Assembly: GCA_038373885.1 (NCBI GenBank)
Contig: JAWZYV010016946.1
Span: 28,994 to 92,993 of the forward strand
Length of the DNA stretch: 64,000 nt
Source of the DNA: Cheiracanthium punctorium
Lineage: Eukaryota > Arthropoda > Arachnida > Araneae > Cheiracanthiidae
Reading direction: 5' to 3'
Every line of letters begins with the position of its first letter. Positions within the stretch are counted from its first letter, which is position 1. Under the pieces are notes generated by a model, which saw only the letters and a program-made list of their open reading frames with translations, did no database searches and had not been told where the DNA came from. Positions 34,678-47,720 of the stretch are shown here, piece by piece. A program made the translations under genes and the position numbers.

Positions 34678-35650
34678 GACTAGGCTTGCCGACTTTTTTT
34701 CAAGAGTTTACGGGAGTTTCTTTATTAAAATTCAGGACGTGACCCAGCTTACTCTACAGAAAGGCGAGAAAAACAAAACCAGATTTCATTTTTATATTTT
34801 AAATTGTTTTATTGAATAGTATGTCTCACTTCGGAATAATTTTACGTGCAGCCTAGTCAACAAAAATTAAAACACAATAATATGTTTTACTTTGGCATAA
34901 TTGTACATGAAACCTAGTCAACAAAAATTAAAACAATTGGGCAAACTCATGAAAAACTAACATGATTTTTTATGAAGTAATGCATCATTTTTTTTATCTC
35001 CGAAATGGCGCCTTATTTGAGTACAGTAGAATGCATCGTCCAGTTGGGTCCCCAAATAGTGTTGTGTTTGAAAAGTGTTTTATAATCTATACACGTTTGA
35101 GATAACTTATCTTTCTTTCTTTCCGTTTTTAATTATAATTATCTATTTGTGTTTTTTATAAAGTTCTTCGTTCAATTTCACCATTGATTGAATACTATTG
35201 TTACACAGTATACAATTATTTAAAAGAAAACCGAACAACAGAAAGCGCATATAAATCTTCACCAAAAAGCAGCAACCCTTAAAAAAAAAAACTCGGGAAA
35301 AAATTTTTTTTTTTCTTTTCCTGTCATACGTCTATTAAGAATGCCAGGGTACGATTATAAGGGACTTTTACCGCTTTTGATTTTCACCTAGCTTACCGTG
35401 TCAGAAATGGGATCAATGAATATCCAATACCTCGAGTCAGACTTTTTTGGGAGGGGGGAGGAATCTTTGAATGACGCCTAACAAAGAACAGTGTGTTAAT
35501 GAATACACTGAAAACCAGAGTGTACACTTTAAAATGTATGAATCATTTTTGAAACGTTTCGATTGGGCAAGAGAAAAAGATACTGCTTAGTTGTTACTTT
35601 TTCAGCACTTCCCAACTAACGATGTTCCATTCGAAAGATTTCTATAATCG
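34678..35650. other. AT-rich non-coding spacer
   Basis: A short direct repeat (AGCCTAGTCAACAAAAATTAAAACA and a near-copy, 34850-34935) is the only structure noticed. No gene. Confidence 0.4.
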
Positions 35651-38600
35651 GTTACTACAATTCGAATAGAATGAATAATCGATGAGTGGATATTTGCGAT
35701 TTTCGTTAAACGAACAGTATTCACGGTTTCACACCCTTCAAATGGTTGCTTAGTTTCCCTATTCGTAACTTTAAACTCCAGTCTATGTGGAAAGTTTTAG
35801 CAAACAGTCCGCTTTCTCGAAGGCGGCTCCAGCGATTTTAGTAAGATAAGCCCGATTTTTAACATTCAAAAAGCAGTATCGAGCAGTTTCAACCACGTGA
35901 CCGGCGATAGACTCCACCAATAAAAACTCGTTTTTCATGTGACGTCTGTCCACCAGGAACCTGAATGAACCAATCGGAAGCTCATATTCATATAATGTTT
36001 GTCTACCAGGATTGAATTGTGACGTAATCTGAAACTGCACTATTCAACTGCCACTCAGATGACGTCATTCAAACGCAACGACTACTGAGGGTCCTACGTT
36101 AGACCGCGAAATGGCCATAATCGTGAAAAAGTGGAGATATCCTTTTCTTCTGGCCGGTCCATTTCTGTAAAAACAGCGAGCATGTTAATTTTCCAGCAGC
36201 TAATGCTCTTTTGAATGAAATTTACAAAATTAAACCAGGAGATTCACGAATCTGCGGTAGGCGTCTCCTATTGAAAGGGACGCCCACTGCCCTTACGAAA
36301 TCGTCTCTCGGAGCAGAATATTGGAGTTTTGACTATTAGCCAAAGCTGAATGGATGTTTTCTAGATATTGAGTTAGATAAGCTATTTCATTGACTGTCAA
36401 CTGAAGTCATTCATTGATTTAAATGACTGGTTATTCAATGCTGTTATTGTTATCCAGTGTTTAGTTTCATTTTGAAACAAACTGCATTGACATAGGCGTA
36501 GCCAGAGCGTCACTTTAGACGCGGTTGAAGGCAAATTTAGAAAAACAGTTGTTTGAATGGACAATAAATAAATGTACGTTTGTATGAGATGCAATGGTAA
36601 TCGAATTTTAGAGTGTTTTCAGCATTTCTTATCTGGAATGAGAGTTTAATTTACAATTTTTTTCTTGTTAAGAATTTTCTCTCTTGTTAGCACTTTTATG
36701 CAGCGGAGGAGTTAACCCATGATCGATTCTACGCCCACCTTCCACCGAAGATTTTAGAAAATTTTAGTCCTACTTTTTAATTAAGAATACAACAAATTTA
36801 ACTGTTTAAATGACGTGATAGTCAACACAGATGTCGGTACTCTATGTTTATGGTTCATTTTGAAAAGAATTGGGTTAACAAGTTTCGAACGATGGGCGTT
36901 GCTAGGGCGACACATGAAGCAAAATGGGGCGTCATGTTAACAGCAATGTTAGGTAAATCTAAATTTAGAAGAACTATTGGTTGCATGTTGAATGAAACAA
37001 ATGAATTATTGCACACATCATTTTGAATAATACTTATAGATAGTACTTTTTGCTCTTAAAAGTAAATCTTCACTGAGCATGCGAATAAAAACCTGCTGAT
37101 GTGGCATGGACCCTCCAAAACGAAATTTTTATGTTCATTTCCAGGGCACTGTTATCGCGTGGGCAAATTGGGACTTTGCCCAGGGCCCCCGGCTCGAGAG
37201 GGCCCCCAATTTCAAAAGTTGTTCTGAAATATTCCTTTTTATAGCAAAATTTTATGAAAAATAAAGCAACTTTCATAAATGGGGGGGGGGGCAAATTCAT
37301 CCATGCCCGGGACCCGTGATTGTCATAATCAGGCCCTATTCATTGCGCTTGTTGTTCGCGTGAATTAAATCTATCGCATTCAATATCAGCTTCAATGAAC
37401 AATGTCTGGTGTAAATTGTATGTCAAAAGAGAAACAAGTTCTTAATTTTAGGACTTCTGTTAGCTTGGAATAGTTCTTTGAGATCAGAGAGATTGAATAT
37501 TGATTTTTTTGCGTGATGAACTCGACGTCGTATTTCAAAGAACTATGCTTTTCCGTTTATAACTCTCCAAAGGCCCGTTCTGAGAAATTCCCAAGTAAAA
37601 AGTTCTTTTTCCGTTGAAATGTCGTTCTTCTGTCAAATAACCAAAATATAATAAAGAATTTTAGAAAAAGTTATTATTTTATGTTTTTAGCATTAACATC
37701 ACGGTTTTAAAACTCTTCTAAACATTAAAAATAGGACTTGAAATAAAATATTTTATATATCGAGTGAAAAAGCATTTACTTTCTTACGTGTAAAAGGCAA
37801 TGACTAATTGTTTCTTCACATTCAATATTATTAAAATAGTAAGAAAACTTAGTGAGTGTTCATTAGAAACGTGTTTTTTTTTGTGCGAGTGTGTGTGTGA
37901 CTTCATGCATGTTGCTTTTAAAATATTTTTGATCCATGAATGTGTTGGCATCTGTGGGACCCAAACTTTCAGTGCAATTCATTAAGGATAGAATGAATGG
38001 TTTTAGGACTTTCAAATGACATTCTGAAACATTTTCTTCTTAAAAAGTAGCGTTTAAAGGGCGGTCGCCTATAGGCTACGTTGGGCATTCAGAAGGTCCA
38101 AATCTCACTGGAGATCACAACTCCGTATTGGATTGAACTGATTACGGATCCTATTCGAACAGTCGTCATCGATTCTAGAAATCATTCGAATGGCACATCC
38201 GTCAGTAGGAAATGCTTATGGAATCGTAGAGTGTCATGGATAACGGCCTTCCTTTCGCAATATCAGGGAAATGAGCATTCCCTTCTTTTTAAATACCTCA
38301 ATAACTTTATCTGGAGACAAAGTGTAGTAAAAGGAAGTTTGCCTTAACGAATTTTCTGCCAATGGATTCTGGTGAGGTTTCAAAATGGCTTGTGACTATT
38401 ACGGGGAGAGCTGAAAATAAGGCCGTTTTTCCGTATATAAATGTTTCATCTAACCAAAATTTATGAAGCTAATCACACGAATTGGGGCATGTATATGAGT
38501 TTTTTAACATAGGGGCTGAATGACGCAGCCTTTTTCGAAATTTGCATCCGGCGGGGGAGGGGGGGGGCGTTAGGGAACCAAAACATACCCTTACACAGGG

Positions 38601-39950
38601 TGTGGGGTATCCCAAAAAGGTGAAAAGAGTCGCTTTCAGTCTGTTAAGAGGTCAATAGCCGAAGAAATAAAGAGATCTTAACGGTGTAGTTCGAAAAAAT
38701 CACGTGACTTTGGTGCATAATTACAAACAAACTAATTATGTTAGACACTTGAAAAATTTGGAACTGTATCTTTACAAGCTGTACTACTTAGTGAAATAAA
38801 CGATCAACCTGTATCTGTTTCAAAACTTTTAGAAAAAATTCTTAAAAATCGGAAATTTTCGCAAAACGTGTCACTCTTCGAAAAATTTTGCAGCTCACAT
38901 CCATGTTTAAGAATTTTTTCTGAAAATTTCACAAAAGGCACTGATTTTTTCTCTTATTGCAGCTTATGAAGAACCCGCTGGAATTTTTTGGAGACCATGG
39001 TGCTATTATTTTATTTCAATTTGTGTACCAAGACTAAAAACAGTTTCTTTTCTTCGAACTACAGCCTTAAGTTATCGCCCCATCGAAGTTTTCTGAAAAT
39101 TCAACTGTTTCATCGCGATCCATAGAAATGAATTCAAATTTCCGAATATTAAATACAAATATTGCTACCCTATATGTGTATTTATTCATTTTCATTTTAT
39201 AAAAAAGTTGCCCTAACATGTTTCTAACGAGGGGCGTGGCCAAGGATGTCCCGTTAGACCACCCTTTCTCGTCCATTTAGATTAAAGGATTGCTGAACTC
39301 ATAACCATGACTTATTAAGGGTAAGGAGGGGGTAGTTGCACTCCCCTAAAATAATTCAACAACATTCAGATATCACCTACTCGGAAATATTTTCAACCCT
39401 AGGAAACATCGTGTCCTCCCAACGTTCGTTACAAGCCAATGGAGGCCCATGGTTGAAATAACTAAACATAAACACAGTTTCGCAAAAAATACCGGTGATA
39501 GAGTTTCTTTTTTTTTGGGGGGGGGGGGGTAGTCTATTTCTTATTTTGTGTCAATTTTCTTGCCAAGTTTCGACTTAGGATGGATTTTGAGACCCGTTAT
39601 TATTTTTATCCAGCGAAGGCGTCCACGTTGAGTGGATATCGCCCCACCTTCCTGGAAGTTTATACTGACGCGTTCATCCATACAGATGTGGGTGCCGTGT
39701 ATTTATTTTCATTTGTAAAAGGACAACAGTAACACGTTTTTAACAATGAGCGACGTCGAGGAGTCACGAGGGCTCACACGAGGCTACAAGGGGCATAGAG
39801 AGGGTGTCCAATCTAGCCACGGAAAGCGTAACGCCAGGCATATTAACCTTTTAAGCCAAAATGTCTGGTAAATTTAGAATAATGTGTTGCTGCATTTGCA
39901 ATGAACCAATCCAGTATTGCAAAAATCATCTTGAATCAAAACCTAAATCT
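35651..39950 (+). repeat. 4.2 kb dispersed repeat, copy 2
   Basis: Collinear with 17133-21340, in the same orientation and about 18.5 kb apart. The internal ..CTACCCTATGTT.. units recur at about 36440, 36830, 39165 and 39690. Copy-specific insertions include a G-rich SINE-like piece at about 37140-37330. The two copies are clearly diverged, so this is an old duplication or two insertions of one family. Confidence 0.75.
37140..37330. repeat. GGGCCCCC-type SINE-like fragment
   Basis: It contains CAGGGCCCCCGGCTCGAGAGG and a G tract at 37280-37290. Similar GC-rich pieces (GGGCCCCCAAC, GAGGGCCCC) occur at 50490-50670. It interrupts the 4.2 kb repeat. No coding capacity. Confidence 0.45.
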
Positions 39951-39954
39951 GCAA

Positions 39955-40115
39955 GGCCATATCTAGAGGGGGGCTGAGGGGGCAGTTGCCCCCTCCCGGA
40001 ATGGAACCCTTTACTTAGTTTACAATTTGATATTTAGCTTACAAATGAGCTTTAGATTTAAATTGGATACCCATCCCGCCCCGAAATAAAATGCTGGCTA
40101 CGCCACTGGTGCACC
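39955..40115. repeat. SINE-like fragment ending in GGCTACGCCACTGG
   Basis: It has a GAGGGGGGCTGAGGGGGCAG box and ends TGCTGGCTACGCCACTGG, resembling terminal sequences of a common arthropod repeat class. Pieces at 13072-13215 and about 42790-43065 share the GTG(G/T)CGCA(G/C)CCA-type end. Confidence 0.45.
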
Positions 40116-40894
40116 TTGAAAGTAAATTATCTAACAGTTTGTACTTTCCAGCTTAGTGTTCTTTAGTGTCTTATGAGAGATATCGAAAATTAAAAAGAAT
40201 ATAAATTTTAAATAAATACAGTCTTAAAAAATATAAAAAACAAGCTTTTATAGGCAATCGAACTGAAAAGTGAAAAATAATATATTTTCAAAAATCTTAA
40301 AAAACACGCTTGAGTGATGAATTGATTAACTAAAAAGTTAAAAATAAATCTTAATATAGAAATAAATGAATGAACGAAAAATAGTATTATTGTGTAAAAA
40401 AGCGTGGGGGCTCCCTCTATCAGTTATTGAGAATATTCGATCGGTACGATGAGTACAAAAATGATACAAAAAATAAAGCACAAAGCGCCCAAACTTTTTT
40501 CATAATAATACTTTTCGTTCATTCATTTACTTCTATATTAAGAATTGTTTTCACTTTTTAATTCGTTCAATTCATCACTGAAGCGTGTTTTTTAGTTTTT
40601 TAAACTATATTTTTTGTATTTATTGTCCTAATGTCCATATCAGAGCATTTATTTATAGTGGAATACATCTTCAGTACTCCACTTTGGAAGTTATTTTCTT
40701 TTATCAGTTCCGATTGAAAATCAGCACTAGGGTTTTCTTGCGATCAGCCTATATCCCTCCGTAGGCCGCACCTCAATGATAAGTTTCAGCTGAATGATTG
40801 CCCGAGTCTAAACCGTTGAGCTAAAAACATTGTGGCCAGTTTACTATTTGTTACTGCCCACTTAATAGCTACTATTTCATAGCCCTCTAGAGGG

Positions 40895-41108
40895 CTAACA
40901 AATAGTAACTATTTATGCATTTATCTTTCATAAAATTAGTGTCTAAACGTGTCATTACGAACAGACATTCATGCGTGCATTCTGATGTCTCGCAAAAACA
41001 CTTCAAAGTCAATTTGGAGAGAGTCAAAAATCGATTTTTTTTTAATATCTACATACCGAAATTTTTTTGCCATCACTCTAATTCCTTGACTTCGTACAAG
41101 AAAGTATA
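40895..41108 (+). repeat. Diverged family E terminal fragment
   Basis: The segment ends ATTCCTTGACTTCGTACAAGAAAGTA, an eroded form of the family E terminal palindrome. It is preceded by sequence resembling the E subterminal region (CAAAAATCG, CCGAAATTTTTTTGCC). Just upstream, 40879-40894 is a perfect palindrome AGCCCTCTAGAGGGCT. The 64-codon frame here is not a gene. Confidence 0.5.
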
Positions 41109-41117
41109 AAATACTAA

Positions 41118-42240
41118 TGATTCACATATAAGAATAATCATCTTTGTCATGCTAAGCTTTAGAAAGGAGAATGAAAATACTGATTTTCAAGAAGAGGTTA
41201 TCTTTTTCCACTCTAACAAGCTATTGAGGACAATAAAGCATGTTTCAGATGCATGTCAATAAAAATCCTGTTTATTCCAAGCTATACCATTTTATCGTTC
41301 GCCTGTAATTTAAATCTCCGTGTTTTTTCGGCTATAAAAAACGTTTCTTTCAAAGTGAGTGCCTAATTGGACGCGATTTATTTTCTGTATTTAAATTTCA
41401 ACATTATCTAAATTCAATGCGTTCTGTTTTCATATTTTTCAAAATGCAAATTGGACTCCGCGTCTTCAGTATTTATAATTTGAGATATCTACACGTACTT
41501 TGGTTTTAACTTTCGATATATAGAATCCGATATATCGTGTTTCCTAAACTTGTTTTTCGTGTTACTCGATCAGAAGGGAAAATTTGCATGGTTACGAAAA
41601 TATAAGTTGCTTTAGATGGGACGAAAATAACATCTTCTAATTGAGCGCAAAAATAGTATTGAGCTAGAAATTTTTGTATAATCCATGCGATTTTTACGAT
41701 TTATGTTTCTCATTTTTATATTTTTTTAACGAACTTACAGGACCTTCCCCAGAACGAAAGTAACGCCTACTTCCACAAAAAAATTCTAATATTTTTATTT
41801 CTGCCTGTACATCTGAGCGAAATAACAAAAGATTTCACTCTAATGATCTGCACATAATAATGTATTTTTTGCTGGTGTTATGCCTGCTCCAAGAAATGTA
41901 TTGAGAGTGGGTGATTTTCAAGAATGAGCTCATTTCTCTATTTTAATAAGCTATTTAGGACAATATCTCCTTTTTACAGATGCGTATGAAAAAAACTATT
42001 CATTGCAAGCTGTACCATTTCTTGGGATAGAAATTTAAATCGGTGTGTTTTTCTTAGCTAAAAAACATTTCTTTCTAAGTGAGTGAGCGAGCTTAATTTC
42101 AACCGATTGATTATCTTTTCTTAAATTCGAAGAATTTCATCTACTTTATCGATGCATTTTGTCTCGTATTTTTCGAAACGTAAATTGGACTCCGTGCATT
42201 TAAAGAAAATTATAATTTGTTTATTATTATCTTAAAGTGT
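41118..42240 (+). repeat. Diverged tandem duplication, period about 740 bp
   Basis: Bases 41160-41490 and 41905-42222 are similar and in the same orientation. Both contain GATTTTCAAGAA, CAAGCT(A/G)TACCATTT, TTTCTTTC(A/T)AAGTGAGTG and GTAAATTGGACTCCG-like boxes in the same order. A TATA/ATAG microsatellite follows at 42250-42282. Confidence 0.6.
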
Positions 42241-42284
42241 TTTACTTTAATATATATATATTATATATAGATAGATAGATAAAT

Positions 42285-44976
42285 TGAAATAACTCTGCTG
42301 TTCGAGCCTTGTCAGGAGGAGACCCCCCTGAACCCCCTAATCTTTTAGTTCCATTATTGCCCTATTAAAACGATATTAATGGACTATATATTGTCATTTC
42401 ATCTCTCAACTTGCGCGTATTTCGCCTGGTCACCCTATGTTGAAATTTTTAGGAGTGTCACCTATTTAATGAAAAATGCACAGGATGCCAATTCTACAGC
42501 TTACGAAAGAGTGTAACAATAGATTATTGCTGTTGTGAACTAATAGTATTTAAATATATGTAATATTATGTGGCATACTTTTATGTCGCATTTTTGGGAC
42601 ACATTTTTCGGCCAAATTTCAATAAAGGGATGAGAGATAAAATGACATAGTCATTAATATTAACTGAAATATCATCTTCCTTAAATTGTTATTTTTAATT
42701 GTTTTATTGGGTCAGTGACATAAAAAATGCAGAGTTAGCAAAAAGAAGCTTGCTTATTTCATAAGTAGCTTATACTGTATAAGTAGTATATGCATTGGCG
42801 TACACAGGATTTTCTCAGAGGGGTCCAACCCATAGAGCTGTGACATCAACCATTTGAAAAATGCGGATTTTTCATATTTTCATCGTAATCCCCTTTTACT
42901 GTGTTTTTATTTTTCAATCTTAACTGCCAGAAGTAAGAATTGGATGTCTTCCAACCTATTTAAAAGTCAAAAATTACATGGCAATTTAAGGAAGGAAAAT
43001 TGACAACTCTTTTGGGAGCTCTTCCGACCCCTTGGACCTCTCCCTTGTGTGCGCCACTGATTATATGTTTGTATTATATACAGAGTACGAAATATACTAC
43101 TTATATGATTACTAAATACATTTACTACAGTTATAGAGCTTTGGAATAACCATAGCGCCATTAAAATGCATTCAACTGCGATTCATTAGAACATTCTTTT
43201 CTAATCTTTTTTTTTTCCTGGAAAAGATAAAAATAAATTTCAGGACACGTGTTGAAACAAGTAACCACCCGTAAATTAAATATGTATGCCTGTTTTTCTT
43301 TTCCTAAACTATTTTAACAGAAGTCTGAAATCGTAGAATTGGAATACATTTTAAATCAAAACCAAAGGCCATCGTCATTTCGTCATGAGGCGTATCAATG
43401 ACACCCGCTGTGCTATTCATTCTTTTTAATCTCTTTTTGTTGGAATAAATTAGGATTAAAGAGGCAGTGATATTTCTTTTCTTGAATTTTTACCTTTCGC
43501 AGATAGACGCGATGCTTATCTTGGCGAATTTCTTGGCCTTGTTTTGCTTTCAAGTTGGCAACCGCTACGGCACTGAAGTGACTGTCTTGAATGTTATATT
43601 TTAAACAAAGTGATATCTGCGAAAGAAAATGAACGTTACAATTATATTTTCGAGCCCTTACATAGAACAGGCGCATAACAAATTACAGTTTCAGTTACGG
43701 ATACCCCGTGCTTTGATTTGTTTTACTGAAGCGTTAAAAATAATCGCATAAACATATTTAACCCTTTCGCACCGACTGTCACGTATACGTGCCAGTAAGA
43801 AACGCACTCAGTTCCCGGCCGACACGCCGGCGTGCCAGAGCGTTTCCTCGTTCACCCCCGGCATTCACACAGTTGTGCCAGTGTCCTGGAACGTTTTAAA
43901 AACTATAACTTTTGGCACAAGATGGCATTGTATGTCCATGCGGTTACAGATACATGTAGATTTGACCTTCTACTCAGAATGGGAGTAGCATGACTCACAT
44001 ACACGTGGTTTTTGATAATATAAACGGAAAGGAATGTTTCTGAATGGTATATTTTATGACGGCTCTATAAATTCGTACGTGGTATTTCTTTATAGTAAGC
44101 GGGGAGTTTTATTTTCGCTACAGCGTTGGGTATTACGGTTTGCAGTCCAGTTTTTAGTGGATAATTAGATGTAGTATACGTGGATTTTTTCTCATTTTAC
44201 AGTTAGAATGTCGAAGCTTCGAAAGTGTTAGAGCTTGAAATAGCAGAAATGGCGCAAATTATTTGAAATTATGAGATATTGATTCTGAAGCAGATTCGGA
44301 TAGTAGTGATAGTGACACTATAATATATTCTGATTGTTCTGTTCATGGATTTAGGCTTAATCGCGAAAAACTCTCCGGCCCTGGACAGACACTTGCGAAA
44401 GACACTGCCGGCCTCAGCGATAAGCGCGCGTTTGCGCTTCCCGTCGCGAAAGGGTTAAGAAAATGAAAGGGTATTTTCATTTAAATAATTATATGTTTGA
44501 GCCCTTAAGTGGAAGAGTAAAACAGATGACAGTTTTAGTTTGGGATTCCGTGTGTATTCTTTTTTTAAATACATATTACAAATTAATTTTGTAAAAGTAC
44601 GTATGAAATAATATATTAATGAATGTCATTTTATCACTCACCCGCTTTATTGAAAATTGTCCGAAAAATGTGTACCCAAAATGCGACATAATTTTACATA
44701 TATTTAAATGCTATTAGTTCACAACAGCTTTAATCTATGCTTACAATATTTCGTAAGCTGTAGGATAGGCATCCCATGTATTTTTCAATTAATAGGTTAT
44801 AGTCATAAAAATTTCAACTCAGGGTGACCAGGCGAAATACGCGAAAGATCAGAGATAAAATGACAAACTCCATTAATATCGTTTTCGTATGGCAATCATG
44901 AAATTAAAAAAAACTTGGGGTGTCAATGGGGGGGGGTCTCCCCCTGACAAGGCTCGAACAGCCGAGTTATATTTAT
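42285..44976. mobile_element. DNA element with ~375 bp inverted terminal arms
   Basis: The left arm (42285-42665) and right arm (44600-44976) are inverted copies. Both contain CTGTTCGAGCCTTGTCAGG, GGTCACCCT..GTTGAAATTTT, CTGTTGTGAACTAATAG and TAAATATATGTAA(T/A)ATTATGT boxes in mirror order. The interior has no transposase, so it is non-autonomous. A direct repeat inside (43640-43720 and 44465-44560) brackets the nested piggyBac-like element. A SINE-like piece lies at about 42790-43065. Confidence 0.75.
43762..44454 (+). mobile_element. piggyBac-like element, 693 bp internally deleted copy
   Basis: The ends are CCCTTTCGCACCGAC on the left and GTCGCGAAAGGG on the right, each directly abutted by TTAA (43758-43761 and 44455-44458), the signature target duplication of piggyBac. 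The right third encodes an acidic Ser/Asp-rich stretch from 44275 (reading DIDSEADSDSSDSD) like the acidic N-terminal region of piggyBac transposases. The catalytic core is missing and the frame is broken upstream, so the copy cannot move by itself. It is nested inside the 2.7 kb inverted-arm element. Confidence 0.85.
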
Positions 44977-45239
44977 TAACTAAATAATTATGTTAGAAGA
45001 TTTATGAATGCTCCACCCACTATTTTTGGTGGAGAGCATTATTTTAGGATCCTTAATAGCGTACCAACTTGTTTTTGGTGTCGTATTTGACATCAAGAAA
45101 TAAATCAAACTTTCTAACTATCTAAGGTTTTTTTTTTTTTTTTTTTTTTTTTTCAAAGGCAGCTAGCACGCAGTCTTAAATACGGGTGCAGGGATGGGTC
45201 CAGACAAAGTTTGGGTCCGTTTTACTGTGCCTTCACAAA

Positions 45240-45562
45240 ATTATAATAAATTAAAACAACCCCTTCGCGAAATTAGAATCCATTAAAACGGCCCCTTCAC
45301 AAAAACACAAACTATGAAAGCGGCCCCTTCAGAAAACTATAATCTACTAAAACAACCCTTTTGCAAAATTATAATCGATTAAAGCGGCCCCTTCAGAAAA
45401 CTATAATCGATTAAAAAAATCCCTTCACAAAAATGCAATCGATTAAAACAACCCTTTCACAAAACTATAATCGATTAAAACGATGCCTTTAGAAAACTTA
45501 TAATCGATTCAAACGCCCCTTTCACAAAAATACAATCGATTAAAACGATCCCTTCTTTTGCC
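45240..45562 (+). repeat. 32 bp minisatellite, about 10 units
   Basis: The unit contains an AATCGATTAAAAC core followed by a CCCTTCACAAAA-like segment. Cores at 45373, 45405, 45437, 45469, 45502 and 45534 give a period of 32 (once 33); four more degenerate units lie upstream to 45244. A T tract of about 27 bases precedes it (45127-45153). Confidence 0.85.
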
Positions 45563-47190
45563 ATTTTACCCTACATAACAATTGTTATGCAGGGTTTTAA
45601 TCAGTTTTGTATATTACTTTAAGAGAAAAAATGACATTTACAAAAATGGGTATGAAAATCCATAAAAAATAGAGGTTGACATTCTCAAAGTAAACAGTTT
45701 TCTCAAAAATGGGACCCTGGAAATAATTCCTGGATAGAACCCTGAAGTGACAAGGAAGTGACTTCAAACACCAGCGCGAAAGAATGTATATACAATGAAT
45801 AAATGCCCTGGAAAGAAAGACCCGAAGACTTCTACAGCATTTATTTTATAAACAAAGGAAAAAATTCCACATTTAGAAAGCTTTATAAAAAATAAAAATA
45901 AAATAATCTTTCACATAGTAAAAAGAGAACAAATGGAAAGGAAAAAAAAGAAATTAGTTTACCTACTTGTAACGTCACACATTTAAGTTCCACCAAAGAA
46001 GGACTTGGAAGGCGGAATGATAGGAAAATATTTGTTATTTAAAATTTCATCAGAAACGGGTAGAGTTTTTATATTTTACGGCAAAAAAAATGATGCTTTT
46101 TAACTTTTCACGGGAAATCGGGGAATTTTAGGAACGTACAAAAAGGGCTATTGTTATTCTTTTCTTTTTCGTTGAAATTTCATGTCTGAAACTTTAAAAG
46201 CAACAGACATGACGAACTTAGTGACAGACTTGACAAACAAAAGTTTATAAAAATAAAAAAAAGAAAAACTTGCAAACTAAAAATACAACATTATATGGAC
46301 TCTATACATATGTTATAGTATATCACTTTGCATTATTTTGTGTTGAACATCATGCACACATACAAACAAAAATGTACAAATTTCAAAGAAAACGTCCGGT
46401 AACAGTTATGGAAAATTTCATCCAGAGTGATAATGAAAAAAATTCTAAAATAATTAATAAGAAAAAATAATATTCAAGAAAAAATGCATGATTAATGCTC
46501 AAGGAATATTCAGAAACAAGGCATGTTTTATATTATGAAAAAAAAACTACTTTTTTTTTAAATCGTGTTTTTGCTTCTTCAATTTATAAGTGCCACCCAA
46601 TTTTGAAAATGATCCATATATGTCCTATTAAGCAATTCCAACAATCGATTAGAAGAAATCACACAACTGAGTACCCTCGAACATCATTCGAGTTATGAAA
46701 AATGTACAAGATAAGCTCGTTCTATTATTCAGTGGGGCAGTGGGGGGGGGGTGCATCTTCTAATTAGGGTAAAGTTCAATACATCTCTTGTCATTCCATT
46801 CAATAAATTCAATACTTGTATTTACTCCACGTCCAACACCATCGGATAAATGAGATTAATTTTTTTTTTTTTTTGTTACTGGGTATCTCGAAATTCTCTT
46901 AAAATATTCATTTAATCTGTTATATTCAATGAAAGTTTTAGAAATTTCAGGGATGATACTGCCATTTCGTATTTCCTTTCAGAACGAATACATATTTCAA
47001 GTGACATTTACACCGTTACTTTATTAAATGGCTCGTCAAAAATTGCATCAAACCTTTATTTAATTTACCAAAACAGTATACAAATACCGATGTGTGGATC
47101 AGTATTATGGTTCCTAGGACTTATTTTTTTTTTTAGTTACTTCTTTATAGAGGGTGCCCTAAAAACGCCGGAATAGATTTTATTTTCTGG
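45563..47190. other. AT-rich non-coding interval
   Basis: Several homopolymer tracts and short frames (46270-46470, 46495-46698) without recognisable domains. Nothing is supported. Confidence 0.4.
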
Positions 47191-47194
47191 AATA

Positions 47195-47720
47195 TGGATC
47201 ATGGACATATACATGGCGATCCTCAAAATAACACTCGAAATAATTCTAATACATTACGCTCCCGGGGCATAAATGTAACTACTGAACCGATTCTAGAACT
47301 TTTTTCACGGATTGAAAGTGACACTATTCCTGAGTATTATAGGTTACCTTTCATGCATATATCAGACATAGTTCTTTTACGAAGACACTCATAAGAATTA
47401 CATTACGCTGTATGTGTATCTCTGAAACTACTGAACCGATTGCAAGACTTTTTTCGTTGATTGAAAGCTACATCATTCCTGAGTATTTTAGGCTAAAATT
47501 CATGAATATATCTAAAATAGTTCTTTTGTAGAAACACTCAAAACAATTCTAATGTATTACGCTCTATGGGTATCTCTGTAACTATAGTCCCGATTCTAAA
47601 GCTTTTTAGAAAGCTGCACTGTTCCTGATTAACATGGGTGAAAATTCATGAATATAGCATAAATATATTTTTTTACAAGAACACTCGAAACAATTTGCAA
47701 CTATTGCCGTAACTGTCTCC
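47195..47720 (+). repeat. Tandem array, about 150 bp period, 3-4 diverged units
   Basis: The units share ACACTC(G/A)AAA.AATTCTAAT(A/G), (C/T)ATTACGCT, TGTAACTACTGAACCGATT and TTCCTGAGTAT boxes; ATTACGCT occurs at 47253, 47402 and 47555. The 66-codon frame at 47194-47394 lies inside. Confidence 0.65.

Noticed and set aside
40879..40894. AGCCCTCTAGAGGGCT palindrome as an operator
   Set aside because: Isolated, with no gene nearby and partly surrounded by a longer ACTATTT/AAATAGT inversion; likely repeat debris.
45240..45562. CRISPR-like array (regular short repeats)
   Set aside because: The whole 32 bp unit repeats without unique spacers, and the context is eukaryotic; it is a minisatellite.
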